Shown here: piece after piece, positions 25,750 to 35,209 of the stretch
Numbering within the stretch: position 1 is the stretch's first letter
Layout: the number at the start of each line of letters is the position of its first letter
NCBI GenBank assembly: GCA_018336015.1
Contig: JAGXQZ010000093.1
Coordinates: 1-38,971 of the forward strand
DNA from: Algoriphagus sp.
GTDB taxonomy: Bacteria > Bacteroidota > Bacteroidia > Cytophagales > Cyclobacteriaceae
Length of the DNA: 38,971 bases
Direction of reading: 5' to 3'
The notes under the pieces: generated by a model
The model's input: the letters and a program-made list of their open reading frames with translations, nothing else
What the model was told of the DNA's origin: nothing
Databases searched by the model: none
Position numbers and translations under genes: made by a program

Positions 25750-28137
25750 ATGGCTTTGAAAGCGAGATTTATTCACAAGTTAAAAATGAACCTTATCCCA
25801 AATCGATTTTTCAATTTACTACTTACCTCTCTTTTTTTTCAAGGAAAAGTCGAAGGACAAAAACCTGACCTGAATCCCTATCATATCGTCTGGACTTCTC
25901 AAAGTAAAAATGCTTCCGAATCCATGCCTTGTGGAGGCGGGGATATAGGGCTGAATGTCTGGGTTGAAAAGGGTGAAATCCTGTTTTACCTATCCCGCGC
26001 AGGTGCCTTTGATGAAAACAATGTCTTTCCTAAACTGGGCCGGGTGAGGTTAAAACTCACCCCAAATCCCTTTGATGATGGGGAGTTTAGGCAAGAACTC
26101 AAACTCCAGCAAGGCTATGTGGAGCTGACCGGCAATTCGAAAGGGCTCAGCACAAAAGTGAAAATCTGGGTAGATGTCTTCCGACCCGTGGTCCATGTGG
26201 AGACGGAAAGTTCACAACCTGTCCTAGTAGAGGCTACTTATGAAAACTGGCGATTTGCGGATTTGGAGTGGACCAATCCGAGTCAGACCTGGGCGAGTCT
26301 TGGCTACCGCGATGCGCCATTTCATGCGATTATCCGTGCGGATTCTGTCCAGTTTGAGGGTGAAAAAGTGCTTTTTTATCACCGAAACCGTGATCAATCG
26401 CTTTTTGATCTTACGGTAACCCAACAGGGGCTGGATTCGGTCAAAAGCCAACTTTGGAATCCATTGAAGCACCTGACTTTTGGAGGAATGATGACAGGTG
26501 ACCAAATGAAACCCGCCGGAACTACTTCGGGCACCTATGCCGATACCCCATACAAAGGATGGAAACTAAAAAGCGTAGCACCCACTCGCAAAAACCATCT
26601 GCAGGTCTTTTTGCATATCGACACTACTCCGAACTTAGGAGAGTGGAGGAGTGGTTTGGCCGCAATTGAGAAAGAGGCAAAAGCCGCCCAAAAGACAGCT
26701 GCCCCAAAGACCCAATCTTGGTGGGAAGAGTTCTGGAACCGGAGTTACATCGCCATTCATCCGGATCAAGCCGACCCCAATTCTCCTGAATGGCAGGTGG
26801 GACGAAACTACCAGCTATTCCGCTATCAGTTGGGCTGCAATGCCTACGGAGACTACCCCACCAAATTCAACGGGGGGCTCTTTACTTTTGACCCTGGGTA
26901 CGTGGATAAGAATTTGCCTTTTACTCCCGATCACCGCAATTGGGGAGGAGGGACGCACACTTCACAGAACCAACGCTTGGTCTATTTTCCGCTGTTCAAG
27001 AGTGGAGATTTTGACCTGCTGCCTTCCCAACTCAACTTTTACCTGCGAGCGCTCCGCAATGCAGAAATACGCACCGAGTTTTATTGGGGACACAAAGGAG
27101 CTTCATTTACCGAGCAGCTGGAGCAATATGGCCTGCCATTGGCGACTTCCTATGGATGGAAAAGACCTGAGAATTTTCCAAAAGGCTTAGAGTACAATTA
27201 CTGGCTCGAGTACCAATGGGATACCCAACTGGAGTTTGCACTCATGATGCTTGATTTGGAGAGGTATAATGGAGAAGACATTTCGAAATACATCCCCTTC
27301 ATTGAAAGCGGACTTACTTTTTTCTATGAGCATTACCAATATCAGGCAAACATGCGTAGTCGCTCCACCTTTGACGGAGAAGGGAAATTGATCCTTTATC
27401 CAGGCTCAGGTGCTGAGACCTACAAGATGGCATACAATTCTACTTCTACCATCGCGGCACTCCGATCAATCTTGACTCGTTTGCTGGAACTGCCTGATTC
27501 TTATCTTTCTGAAGAAAAGAGAAGGCATTGGAAAGAGGTTTTGAGCCGGATTCCGCCTATTGCTTTTCGTGAGAAAGAAGGACACAAGACTATCTCTCCG
27601 GCTTGGACTTGGGGTAGAATCAACAATCAGGAGATTCCTCAGCTGTATCCCGTTTATCCTTGGGGTATGTATGGCATAGGTCGTCCAGACTTGGATATCG
27701 CCGTCAATACCTGGAAATATGGAACAGATGTGCCTATTCAGAAAAACTACATTAGCTGGCATCAGGATGCGATTTTCTGCGCCAGACTCGGATTGACGGA
27801 GGAGGCCGCTTCCATCACGGTAAAAAAGCTTCAGGATTCGGAACGACGCTTTCCTACCTTTTGGGGGCCGGGGCATGACTGGGTTCCCGACCACAACTGG
27901 GGAGGAAGCGGTATGATTGGATTGCAGGAGATGCTGATGCAGACTGTGGATGATAAAATTTACCTTTTCCCCGCCTGGCCAAAAGACTGGGACGTCAGCT
28001 TCAAACTACACGCACCCTACCAAACTACCGTGGAAGGTGTGCTGAAAGACGGAAAAGTAGTCAGCCTCACCGTGACTCCCGAGTCGAGAAGAAAAGATTT
28101 GGAAATCCTGCTTTCTAACGCCTCTTCACCCAACTAA
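25750..28137 (+). CDS. DUF5703-type (alpha/alpha)6-barrel glycoside hydrolase-like protein
   Basis: This 795-residue exported protein starts 3 nt after the preceding stop. An internal ATG at 25786 (MNLIPNRFFNLLLTSLFF) would give a cleaner signal peptide and is an equal candidate. Residues about 42-300 form an N-terminal beta-sandwich carrying the DUF5703-like segment SMPCGGGDIGLNVWVEKGE. From about 330 to 720 helices alternate with aromatic-rich loops (NYQLFRYQLGCN, TEFYWGHKGASF, WTWGRINNQEIPQLYPVYPWG), as in clan GH-L-like barrels such as GH95. A short beta domain closes the protein. A glycosidase function is inferred from fold and context; no catalytic residues are proven. Confidence 0.78.
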   Translation: MALKARFIHKLKMNLIPNRFFNLLLTSLFFQGKVEGQKPDLNPYHIVWTSQSKNASESMPCGGGDIGLNVWVEKGEILFYLSRAGAFDENNVFPKLGRVRLKLTPNPFDDGEFRQELKLQQGYVELTGNSKGLSTKVKIWVDVFRPVVHVETESSQPVLVEATYENWRFADLEWTNPSQTWASLGYRDAPFHAIIRADSVQFEGEKVLFYHRNRDQSLFDLTVTQQGLDSVKSQLWNPLKHLTFGGMMTGDQMKPAGTTSGTYADTPYKGWKLKSVAPTRKNHLQVFLHIDTTPNLGEWRSGLAAIEKEAKAAQKTAAPKTQSWWEEFWNRSYIAIHPDQADPNSPEWQVGRNYQLFRYQLGCNAYGDYPTKFNGGLFTFDPGYVDKNLPFTPDHRNWGGGTHTSQNQRLVYFPLFKSGDFDLLPSQLNFYLRALRNAEIRTEFYWGHKGASFTEQLEQYGLPLATSYGWKRPENFPKGLEYNYWLEYQWDTQLEFALMMLDLERYNGEDISKYIPFIESGLTFFYEHYQYQANMRSRSTFDGEGKLILYPGSGAETYKMAYNSTSTIAALRSILTRLLELPDSYLSEEKRRHWKEVLSRIPPIAFREKEGHKTISPAWTWGRINNQEIPQLYPVYPWGMYGIGRPDLDIAVNTWKYGTDVPIQKNYISWHQDAIFCARLGLTEEAASITVKKLQDSERRFPTFWGPGHDWVPDHNWGGSGMIGLQEMLMQTVDDKIYLFPAWPKDWDVSFKLHAPYQTTVEGVLKDGKVVSLTVTPESRRKDLEILLSNASSPN

Positions 28138-28186
28138 TCTAACTTCTAATAATGGAATGCTGTCCAAATTAACCTTCCTTCAGCCT

Positions 28187-30505
28187 ATGAAAGCCCACTA
28201 TCAATGCCTAGCCTTACCTGTTTTGTCACTTCTGTGGCTTTTGACAGGTTTACCAAGTTTAGCTCAGCAAAAAAATAACCTCTCTCTTACAGGTACCGCC
28301 ACGGCGAGTTCTTCACAGGCTGGATTTGAATCTGCCAAGGCTATCGATGGAAAAACGGGAATTGGGAGTGCTTGGAAAAATGTATCCGATGGCAATCCCT
28401 CCTGGCTAATGCTAAAGTTGCCGGGTGCCACAGAGATTAGCGAACTGGCTATTCAACTGCCGGAAGGGGTTGCTGTAATTTCTGATTTCAGCGTACAGAC
28501 GATCCTCAATGGGTCTTGGCGAAATGTAAAAGAAATCACCAACAACACTTCCAGTCAGGTCGCTATTGCATTTGATAAACCTATTCTGACCGATCGGATT
28601 AGACTTTGGATCAAAGATGGTGGGGAGGCAGCCATTTCAGAATTGCTAGCCTTTGGACAGAACTATGTGGATTCGACTGCCGGTGATGTCAAAAAAATAC
28701 TCGTCAATCAAAGCGGTTACAACCTGGGTCGGCCCAAGCGCTTTTCAGCACCGAATCTCCCGGAGGGATCCTCTTTTGTCATCTATCAAATTAAAGATCG
28801 CAAGCAGGTATATTCAGGGAAAATCGAAAAGGGCAAAGGAGATTTTTCGGACTTTAATCCCATATCTCAGGAGGAGTTCCTGATTGCTTCTGGATCTGAA
28901 GAATCTTTCCCCTTCCGGATCGGGCCCAATTGGCTGGAGCGGGTGACGTACCGCAACATGGTGGATTTCATGGTCGGTGCCCGGCATTATGTGGGAACTA
29001 CTGATTTGATTCGTCCGCTTTCGTATGAATGGCGTGATGGGGACTTTTTTAACTGGACGCTTCAGAGTTTAGTGGCTACTTATTTGTCTAATCCTGCGGC
29101 ATTTGATCGAATGGAGCGGACGGTTTCTTATGCTTCAAATGCTTCTTTTCCTGCCGAATACAAAGGGCTTTGGGGTGCGCTTGAGCCCTATTCGGAAGAG
29201 GCGCCGGATGTGGTAAAGCTGATTCATTGGGATGTGGATGTCAAGATTTCTCAGGAACTAGAGCACGAAATGCAGAAGGCCGAACTGGCGCATTTTCTTT
29301 ACGCATGGCCCTATCTCAAAGCTTGGCTACCACGGCAAAACTTCGATCGGGTCTACGCTTATGTCAGGGAAAAATGGGAGAAACCGACCGTGCGTCCGGG
29401 TTCCACCACCCAATATGACATGAGTCCCGAGCATAATTTACTTTCGCTCAAAACCAAAATGGGAACCACCAAAGGAGAGCTTCCTCCGGGATTTTCTGTG
29501 ATTCCCAACCTGATGATGTACGAGGTGGCCAAAAGGCAAGGCGAACAGGATGCGGAAAAGTATTTTCAAGCCGCCTACCGACAGATGGACTGGATGATCC
29601 AAAACCTTGACTGGAAAGATCCTATCGTTACCAAAGGGCAGCGGATGTCTGAGCACTTGACGATGAGAGCGTTTGCCTATTTCCAAACTCAATACCCGGA
29701 TCGAGCGCCAAAAGGCTTGCAAGAAAAAGTCACTGATTGGGCTAGAGTGGCTATTTCACGTTCTGACAATTATTGGGATTTTCGAAAATACACTGATAAT
29801 GAAGATTGGGTGCCACCTAGCTGGAATGAGACAGGGAATGTTTTGGGCTTTCCCGCCGCAGCTTTCTCAGCCATGTCTCTCTTGAATGATTCAGAGTTGA
29901 AAAAGCAGCTAGAAGTATTGGCTTGGTCGCATTTTGACAATGCGTTTGGGAAAAATCCGGTGGGAAGGCACTTTTCGTACCGTGGTCCCGAGGAGATTGA
30001 AGGAGTAGATCTAGGCTGGTACAATGCCCACAAAGGAGGATATGGCTTGTTGGAAGGTGTTCGGTTTGTATTTGACGGCTCACCCAAGTCGTTCCATTAT
30101 CCAAACAATCCTGAGGTAGGAAACTTGGGTTGGACGGAAGGTTGGGTGCAGTTTAATACCGCATTCAATACCAGTATGGCCTATATGGCCAATTATTACA
30201 CCAAGCTTGACGCCTCTCTGGAAGTAAAAGATCGACTGGTGATCCGATTGGAAGCGCCTTTGAATTTTGATCCTTTGGTTGAGGAAAAGGTGGAGGTGAC
30301 GATCCAAAATCAGCAAGGCCAGCAAATCAAGGTGTCACTGACAGAAGAGTCCCCTTTTTCACTCATCCTGAAAGGTCAAATTCCGATAACCAAGCAAAAG
30401 CTGACCTATGGAAATCAATCCTTGACCTGGAAAAAAGGAGAGTCAATCGAAGTTTCTTACGGATTGGGCTATTTCAGAAAATCAGTTAAGGTGACCTTGG
30501 ATTGA
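28187..30505 (+). CDS. F5/8-type CBM + CelD_N + GH9-fold secreted protein
   Basis: The start at 28187 (MKAHYQCLALPVLSLL...) opens a signal peptide; an upstream ATG at 28157 is also in frame. Counting from 28157, residues 40-168 form an F5/8-type C (discoidin-like) sandwich. A CelD_N-like Ig domain begins at ILVNQSGYNLGRPKRF (about 181-245), and an (alpha/alpha)6 domain of the GH9 type runs to about 680. Counterparts of the GH9 active site are RDGDFFNW (293-300, in place of the usual DAGD) and GKNPVGRHFSYRG (598-610). WNETG at 556 may hold an acid. The canonical motifs are altered, so activity may differ from cellulases. It is the last gene of the operon. Confidence 0.78.
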   Translation: MKAHYQCLALPVLSLLWLLTGLPSLAQQKNNLSLTGTATASSSQAGFESAKAIDGKTGIGSAWKNVSDGNPSWLMLKLPGATEISELAIQLPEGVAVISDFSVQTILNGSWRNVKEITNNTSSQVAIAFDKPILTDRIRLWIKDGGEAAISELLAFGQNYVDSTAGDVKKILVNQSGYNLGRPKRFSAPNLPEGSSFVIYQIKDRKQVYSGKIEKGKGDFSDFNPISQEEFLIASGSEESFPFRIGPNWLERVTYRNMVDFMVGARHYVGTTDLIRPLSYEWRDGDFFNWTLQSLVATYLSNPAAFDRMERTVSYASNASFPAEYKGLWGALEPYSEEAPDVVKLIHWDVDVKISQELEHEMQKAELAHFLYAWPYLKAWLPRQNFDRVYAYVREKWEKPTVRPGSTTQYDMSPEHNLLSLKTKMGTTKGELPPGFSVIPNLMMYEVAKRQGEQDAEKYFQAAYRQMDWMIQNLDWKDPIVTKGQRMSEHLTMRAFAYFQTQYPDRAPKGLQEKVTDWARVAISRSDNYWDFRKYTDNEDWVPPSWNETGNVLGFPAAAFSAMSLLNDSELKKQLEVLAWSHFDNAFGKNPVGRHFSYRGPEEIEGVDLGWYNAHKGGYGLLEGVRFVFDGSPKSFHYPNNPEVGNLGWTEGWVQFNTAFNTSMAYMANYYTKLDASLEVKDRLVIRLEAPLNFDPLVEEKVEVTIQNQQGQQIKVSLTEESPFSLILKGQIPITKQKLTYGNQSLTWKKGESIEVSYGLGYFRKSVKVTLD

Positions 30506-30580
30506 TCAAATTGGCGATAAATATTCGATCAAGCCTGAAGGGGGAAGATGGACAAGTTGAAAAGTGAGCGTGTGAATCCC

Positions 30581-31621
30581 TCAAAACCGATCAATCATTA
30601 TCATCCCGTTTTCCTGAAAGCTATCCATCGAGATCAAGGCATCAACAGCTTCATCTAGACTGATTCGCTTCCCAATGAGCGTTTCGGGGGCGATTTTACC
30701 CTGCAAAATCATCTGCATCATTTCCGGATAGGCATGCGCCTGCATCCCATGGCTGCCGAGTAGCTCGAGTTCTTTGGCGATCACCAAATGCATGGGAACT
30801 TGCGGATTGGTTTGGTCTCCGGACATCAGTCCGATTTGAATGTGTTTTCCTCGTTTTCTGAGACAGGAAATGGAATTGTAGCAGGTGATTTTGCTACCTA
30901 AGGCATCGATGGAGACATGAGCTCCTCCTTTTGTCAGTTCAAGAATGGCTGCAGTTACGTCTGAATTGGTTTTTCCATTGAGCAAAAAGTTGGCTCCGGC
31001 TGCTTTGGCCAAGGCCAGTTTTTCCTCTGAAATGTCCACTGCAATGACATTGGCGCCTAACGCTGCGGCAATCATAATGGCAGAAAGTCCCACACCACCG
31101 CAGCCATGCACGGCCACCCATTGTCCTCCGGTGACTTTTCCTTGCGCCACCACACCCCGAAACGAAGTGGCAAATCGGCAACCCAAGCTAGCAGCCGCCT
31201 CGAAACTCACCGAATCCGGCAGTCGGACCAAGTTGGTCTCAGCGCGATAGACGGCTACATACTCCGCAAACGATCCCCAATGGGTAAATCCAGGCTGGAA
31301 TTGATCGTCGCAGATCTGCTGGTTTCCGCTGTGGCAAGTGGGACAAGTACCGCAAGCGCAGACAAAAGGAGCCGTCACGCGGTCACCCACTTTCCAGTTT
31401 TTTACTCCTTTTCCCACCTCTCGGATCACGCCGGCAAACTCGTGACCGGGCACATGCGGCAATCGGATATCCGAGTCATGTCCCATCCATCCGTGCCAAT
31501 CGCTGCGGCAGAGTCCTGTAGCTTTTACTTCCAAGACCACTCCGTTTTCCGGTGCTTCTGGATCGGGTACATTTGTAATTCTTGGTTTTTCTTGGAAGGA
31601 CTCGACGAGAAGGGCTTTCAT
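30581..31621 (-). CDS. zinc-dependent alcohol dehydrogenase (medium-chain)
   Basis: This 346-residue cytoplasmic MDR-family enzyme has complete zinc sites. Catalytic zinc is bound by Cys38 in GLCRSD and the His60-Glu61 pair in GHEFAG. Structural zinc is bound by Cys90, Cys93, Cys96 and Cys104 in [15 protein letters not shown]. The nucleotide-binding motif is GCGGVGLSA, followed by Asp in VDISEEKL, which favours NAD. Family members oxidise polyols, butanediol or threonine-like alcohols; the substrate here is unknown. It converges on the GH9-fold gene with 75 bases between the stops. Its location suggests that it handles a sugar alcohol or lactone of the same pathway, but it is not in the operon. 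Confidence 0.9.
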   Translation of the reverse strand: MKALLVESFQEKPRITNVPDPEAPENGVVLEVKATGLCRSDWHGWMGHDSDIRLPHVPGHEFAGVIREVGKGVKNWKVGDRVTAPFVCACGTCPTCHSGNQQICDDQFQPGFTHWGSFAEYVAVYRAETNLVRLPDSVSFEAAASLGCRFATSFRGVVAQGKVTGGQWVAVHGCGGVGLSAIMIAAALGANVIAVDISEEKLALAKAAGANFLLNGKTNSDVTAAILELTKGGAHVSIDALGSKITCYNSISCLRKRGKHIQIGLMSGDQTNPQVPMHLVIAKELELLGSHGMQAHAYPEMMQMILQGKIAPETLIGKRISLDEAVDALISMDSFQENGMIMIDRF

Positions 31622-31731
31622 TTAAGGGTGATTTGGGTGTTGAAATTTAGAAAACGGAGCTGGAAAATGTTGATTAAAGAGAAAAGGAATTCTTGAAAAT
31701 TGGTTTTGCGGTGATTTCTTTCTGCCAGGGG

Positions 31732-31764
31732 TTGAGATCAATGTCGCTGGGCTTCCTATCTTTC
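31732..31764 (+). promoter_or_regulatory. possible Bacteroidota promoter for the DUF3472 gene
   Basis: TTG at 31732-31734 and TATCTTTC at 31757-31764 approximate the -33 TTTG / -7 TAnnTTTG consensus, with a 22-nt spacer (slightly long). The gene starts at 31783. The match is only partial. Confidence 0.3.
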
Positions 31765-31782
31765 TAGCCTATTGCCTGACCT

Positions 31783-33093
31783 ATGAAAATCAAATTTCCC
31801 CCTTTGTTTCTTGTTTTGCTTGCTTTTTCTACCGCCTGCATGGCTTCCGATTTGGAAAAAGATGGGCCGGTAAGTAAGTTTTCAAATTATATAGTTATTC
31901 CTCTGGGAGGAAATGTCTACCAGACAAAGGGTTCACAAAAGGAGGAAATTAAAGAAGATGGCTTGGTGACTTGGCAAAATCCAGAAAGTGAATTCAGTGT
32001 GTTTTTTAAGTCCTCGCTTGCCACAGAGGCTGTCTTGGAACTTGAACTTTTGCCTCAGGCAGCTCCTTCCAGAATTGTAGTCGAACTCAATGGAAAATCG
32101 CAGGAACTGAGTCTGAAATCGGGCGATTCTGGACAGATAAGGATTGGAAAAGTGAGCCTATCCGCCGGTTATAATGAGGTGAAGTTTCGTGGAATGCAAA
32201 AGTCCGGAAGCGATTTTGCCAAGATCAAGGCACTGCGTATTGGGTTTGAAGGAGAACTTGAGTTGGACTTTGTCAAGGACAATATCGATGGTCGCTTCTA
32301 TTGGGGCAGACGGGGCCCATCGGTTCACCTGAGTTACACGGCTCCCACAGACGCAAATTTCAAATGGTTTTACAACGAAATGACCATTCCTGAAGGGGAA
32401 GACCCCATCGGGTCCTACTTCATGGCGAATGGATTTGCGGAGGGTTACTTTGGAATACAGGTGAATTCGCCTACGGAGCGTAGGATTCTCTTTTCTGTTT
32501 GGAGCCCTTTTGCTACCGATAATCCCAATGCCATCCCGGAGGATCAAAAAATCAAACTGCTTAAAAAAGGCGAGGGAGTCTACACCGGCGAGTTTGGAAA
32601 TGAAGGTTCGGGAGGACAGAGTTACCTCAAGTATTCTTGGAAATCCGGAACCACCTATCGCTTTTTGAATTCTGTGGAGCCTGACGGGAAAGGCAATACA
32701 ATTTATACAGCCTATTTCTTTGCTCCTGAAGTCGGGGAATGGATGCTGATTGCGAGTTTTCTCAGGCCCAAAACGGATACTTGGTATAAAAGGCCTCATT
32801 CTTTTCTGGAAAATTTCATCCCCGAATCAGGCCGAATCGCCCGCCGTGTAATTTATGACAATCAGTGGATGGCTGATGCCCAAGGAAATTGGGTGGAGCT
32901 TACCGAGGCCAAGTTTACCGGTGATGACATAGCCCGAAGAGGCTACCGCAAGGACTTTGCGGGTGGAAGTGATGCTGGTAAGTTTTACCTGAAGAATGGA
33001 GGATTTTTTAATCAGTCCACAGACCTTCAAAGCATGCATCAGCGGCCTGCAAACGGAAAAAAGCCTGAGGTTGATTTTGTGAAATTGAAGTAA
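31783..33093 (+). CDS. DUF5077/DUF3472 lipoprotein
   Basis: This 436-residue exported protein ends its signal at a lipobox-like FSTAC, so it is probably a lipoprotein. The N-terminal beta-sandwich (about 35-165) fits DUF5077, and the following module (about 175-370) fits DUF3472. The second module has aromatic-rich strands RFYWGRRGPSVHLSY, KWFYNEMTIPEG and YTAYFFAPEVGEW. These domains often occur together in glycan-degradation loci of Bacteroidota and are thought to bind or process carbohydrate, though no activity is established that I can cite. It faces away from the alcohol dehydrogenase and precedes the Tat-exported oxidoreductase in convergent orientation. Confidence 0.8.
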   Translation: MKIKFPPLFLVLLAFSTACMASDLEKDGPVSKFSNYIVIPLGGNVYQTKGSQKEEIKEDGLVTWQNPESEFSVFFKSSLATEAVLELELLPQAAPSRIVVELNGKSQELSLKSGDSGQIRIGKVSLSAGYNEVKFRGMQKSGSDFAKIKALRIGFEGELELDFVKDNIDGRFYWGRRGPSVHLSYTAPTDANFKWFYNEMTIPEGEDPIGSYFMANGFAEGYFGIQVNSPTERRILFSVWSPFATDNPNAIPEDQKIKLLKKGEGVYTGEFGNEGSGGQSYLKYSWKSGTTYRFLNSVEPDGKGNTIYTAYFFAPEVGEWMLIASFLRPKTDTWYKRPHSFLENFIPESGRIARRVIYDNQWMADAQGNWVELTEAKFTGDDIARRGYRKDFAGGSDAGKFYLKNGGFFNQSTDLQSMHQRPANGKKPEVDFVKLK

Positions 33094-33175
33094 ATACATG
33101 TACCACTACAAAGGTCATGTTAACTGTCCACAGATCCTGTATTTGTCTTTTTACTAGTTGACACAAAATGAAAAA

Positions 33176-33199
33176 ACCGTGAGCGTTTTCACTCACGGT
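33176..33199. terminator. bidirectional terminator between convergent genes
   Basis: ACCGTGAG (33176-33183) pairs with CTCACGGT (33192-33199) around an 8-nt loop. Reading the minus strand, six T residues follow, which suits the oxidoreductase gene ending at 33289. On the plus side only a weak CTTAAAC follows, so efficiency for the DUF3472 gene is less sure. Confidence 0.75.
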
Positions 33200-33288
33200 C
33201 TTAAACTGGTTACATTAAGATCTCTACAGCTTCGACTCTGGTCTGCCCGACATAACTGCCTACTGACCAATGGAAACTGTTTACTAGA

Positions 33289-34755
33289 TCAAACTTCGAA
33301 GCCTTTTCGGTAGGTTCTGCCCACAAACTGATTGGCTTCTTCCAAGTTGGTGATGCGCATGTTTTCACCATCCCAAAGGAGCTTGCGGCGTCCGAAGAAC
33401 TCGTCTCTGCCTTGTGCGTTTTGACGCTTCAGCATGTAGCTTCGGATAGCCAAGTTACCCATCAATACCGTCTCAGTCATCGGTCCGGCATAGTCGAATG
33501 ATGAAGTCAAGGACTTGTGTTCAGCCGAGCCAAATCCAGCCTTACAGGCATCCACCCACTTGCGCTGATGTCCGTATTCAGGCTCGGTACCTTCGATACG
33601 ATCCGGACCAAATTCCTGCGTACCGTCATAGAGGTAAAGCTTAGGCATCAATGGCGAACTGTCATTGATGTTGTGGGTGATGATTCCTTTTTCACCAATC
33701 ATCATGACGCCATTTGCTGAATTGGCGCCACCTAGATCATGATCTGCAGGGATGATATCAGGATGTGAAGGTCGGATACCGCCATCCATCCAGGTCATTT
33801 CCAAAGGAACCGGGTTTTTGGCAGTTGGGCCATAGTGAAGTGTGATGAATGAGGAAGCGGGGCAACCTTCCGGATTGTAATCTGCGGTCCACATCTGAGA
33901 GAATACCGATCCCACAGAGCATTCTGCATCGGTTGGATAGTTCAGTCCAAGCATACGGAACGGAATATCCATCAAGTGACATCCCACATCACCAAGTGCG
34001 CCTGTTCCATAATCCCACCAGCCTCTCCAGTTGAATGGATGGAGGTTTGGAGTAAAAGGGATCTCAGGTGCCGGTCCCAGCCAAAGGTCCCATTCGAGTT
34101 CGCTTGGTTTTTTGCCTGCATCTGCTTTAGGGAAAGGACCACCCTGAGGCCATACCGGACGGTTGGTCCAGATTTGTACTTTGGAGACTTTACCGATTTT
34201 ATTGGAATCCATCCAACCTCGGATCATGTCCATCAGTGGGTTGGATGCACCTTGATTACCCATTTGAGTCACGACTTTTTGGTCGCGTGCCATTTGAGTG
34301 AGCATTCTGGCTTCACGTATGTTGTGTGTCATGGGCTTTTGCACGTATACGTGCTTGCCTCGCTCCATGCAAAATTTGGCAGCAGGGCCATGCACGTGGT
34401 CAGGTGTGGAGATAGTTACCGCATCGATGTCTTTTTGCTCCTCGAGCATTTTACGGTAGTCAGCGTACAGCTTAGCATTTGGAAAGCTTTTCACCGAGTC
34501 TTTGGCAGAACCCGAAAAGTCCACATCGCAAAGTGCCACCACTCGCTCTCGTCCGTTGACGGAGGCATTCAAGATGTCACTTCTACCTTTTCCACCCGCT
34601 CCAATCGCAGCAAGGTTGAGTTGGTCAGAAGGGGCGGTGTAGCCTGACCCACCCAACACGTGGCGTGGGACAATAAAAAACGACGAAGCGATCGCCGCAT
34701 TTTTGATAAAGTCTCTCCGGGATTGACCCGAGGAGGGAGATTCATTTTTCTTCAT
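33289..34755 (-). CDS. Tat-exported Gfo/Idh/MocA family oxidoreductase
   Basis: This 488-residue protein has a twin-arginine signal (SRRDFIKNAAIASSFF, Arg13-Arg14), so it is folded with its NAD(P) in the cytoplasm and exported to the periplasm. The Rossmann region begins at AAIGAGGKGRSD. The family EKP motif appears as QKPMTHN, keeping the Lys. The C-terminal sheet domain contains WRGWWDYGTGALGDVGCHLMD. Similar exported oxidoreductases in Bacteroidota have been linked to oxidation of glycosides to 3-keto derivatives before cleavage; that role is plausible but unproven here. The gene does not share an operon with the symporter cluster, and no LacI-type operator is visible before it. Confidence 0.87.
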   Translation of the reverse strand: MKKNESPSSGQSRRDFIKNAAIASSFFIVPRHVLGGSGYTAPSDQLNLAAIGAGGKGRSDILNASVNGRERVVALCDVDFSGSAKDSVKSFPNAKLYADYRKMLEEQKDIDAVTISTPDHVHGPAAKFCMERGKHVYVQKPMTHNIREARMLTQMARDQKVVTQMGNQGASNPLMDMIRGWMDSNKIGKVSKVQIWTNRPVWPQGGPFPKADAGKKPSELEWDLWLGPAPEIPFTPNLHPFNWRGWWDYGTGALGDVGCHLMDIPFRMLGLNYPTDAECSVGSVFSQMWTADYNPEGCPASSFITLHYGPTAKNPVPLEMTWMDGGIRPSHPDIIPADHDLGGANSANGVMMIGEKGIITHNINDSSPLMPKLYLYDGTQEFGPDRIEGTEPEYGHQRKWVDACKAGFGSAEHKSLTSSFDYAGPMTETVLMGNLAIRSYMLKRQNAQGRDEFFGRRKLLWDGENMRITNLEEANQFVGRTYRKGFEV

Positions 34756-35209
34756 GGGGTTTATGTCAATTAGAATTTATGGATTAGGGTTTTTTGACTT
34801 GTTTGGAATGAATGGAAGAGTGACGATTAATCCAAGAAAATAGAGTTTTCCTTAAATCGATTTTTAAAATAGCGAATTCTAATTCCTTGTGGATATCAAA
34901 CAGTAAGTTTTTCAAAAAAATTGGATAAGTGGTTTAGTAGGGTGAAAATTTTAATCAATAAAAACCGACAGTGGCAGACGGATCGGTAAGGATTCCGTAA
35001 TTTTTTTGAAAAAAGTTTAATGAAAGTGAGTTGCTGTTAGAAATCGATTACGGTAAAGCCTAGCGATGAAATTGGGCTTTATTGAGGCAATAATTTCTCA
35101 AAGATCCTTCAAAAGTCAATTTGGTCCCTTTTCTCTTTTGCCAAGCATTCTTTAGCTTTATCTTGATTACCCTAAATAAATTTTGCAATAGCCCTGTAAA
35201 ACATAAAAA
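34756..35209. other. divergent intergenic region
   Basis: These 454 AT-rich bases separate the Tat-exported oxidoreductase (minus) from the transhydrogenase operon (plus) and should hold both promoters. Several TTTG and TAnnTTT-like words occur near 35120-35165, but none has a convincing spacing. No small gene, hairpin terminator or operator was found. Confidence 0.55.

Noticed and set aside
30499..30535. Inverted repeat TTGATC/GATCAA after the GH9-fold gene as a terminator
   Set aside because: The stem is only 6 bp with a long loop and no T-run follows on either strand.
33289..34755. Assignment of the Tat-exported oxidoreductase as a GH109 glycosidase
   Set aside because: GH109 enzymes share the fold and Tat signal, but the motifs seen (QKPMTHN, WRGWWDYGTGALGDVGCH) fit the broader oxidoreductase group and nothing specifically indicates GH109.
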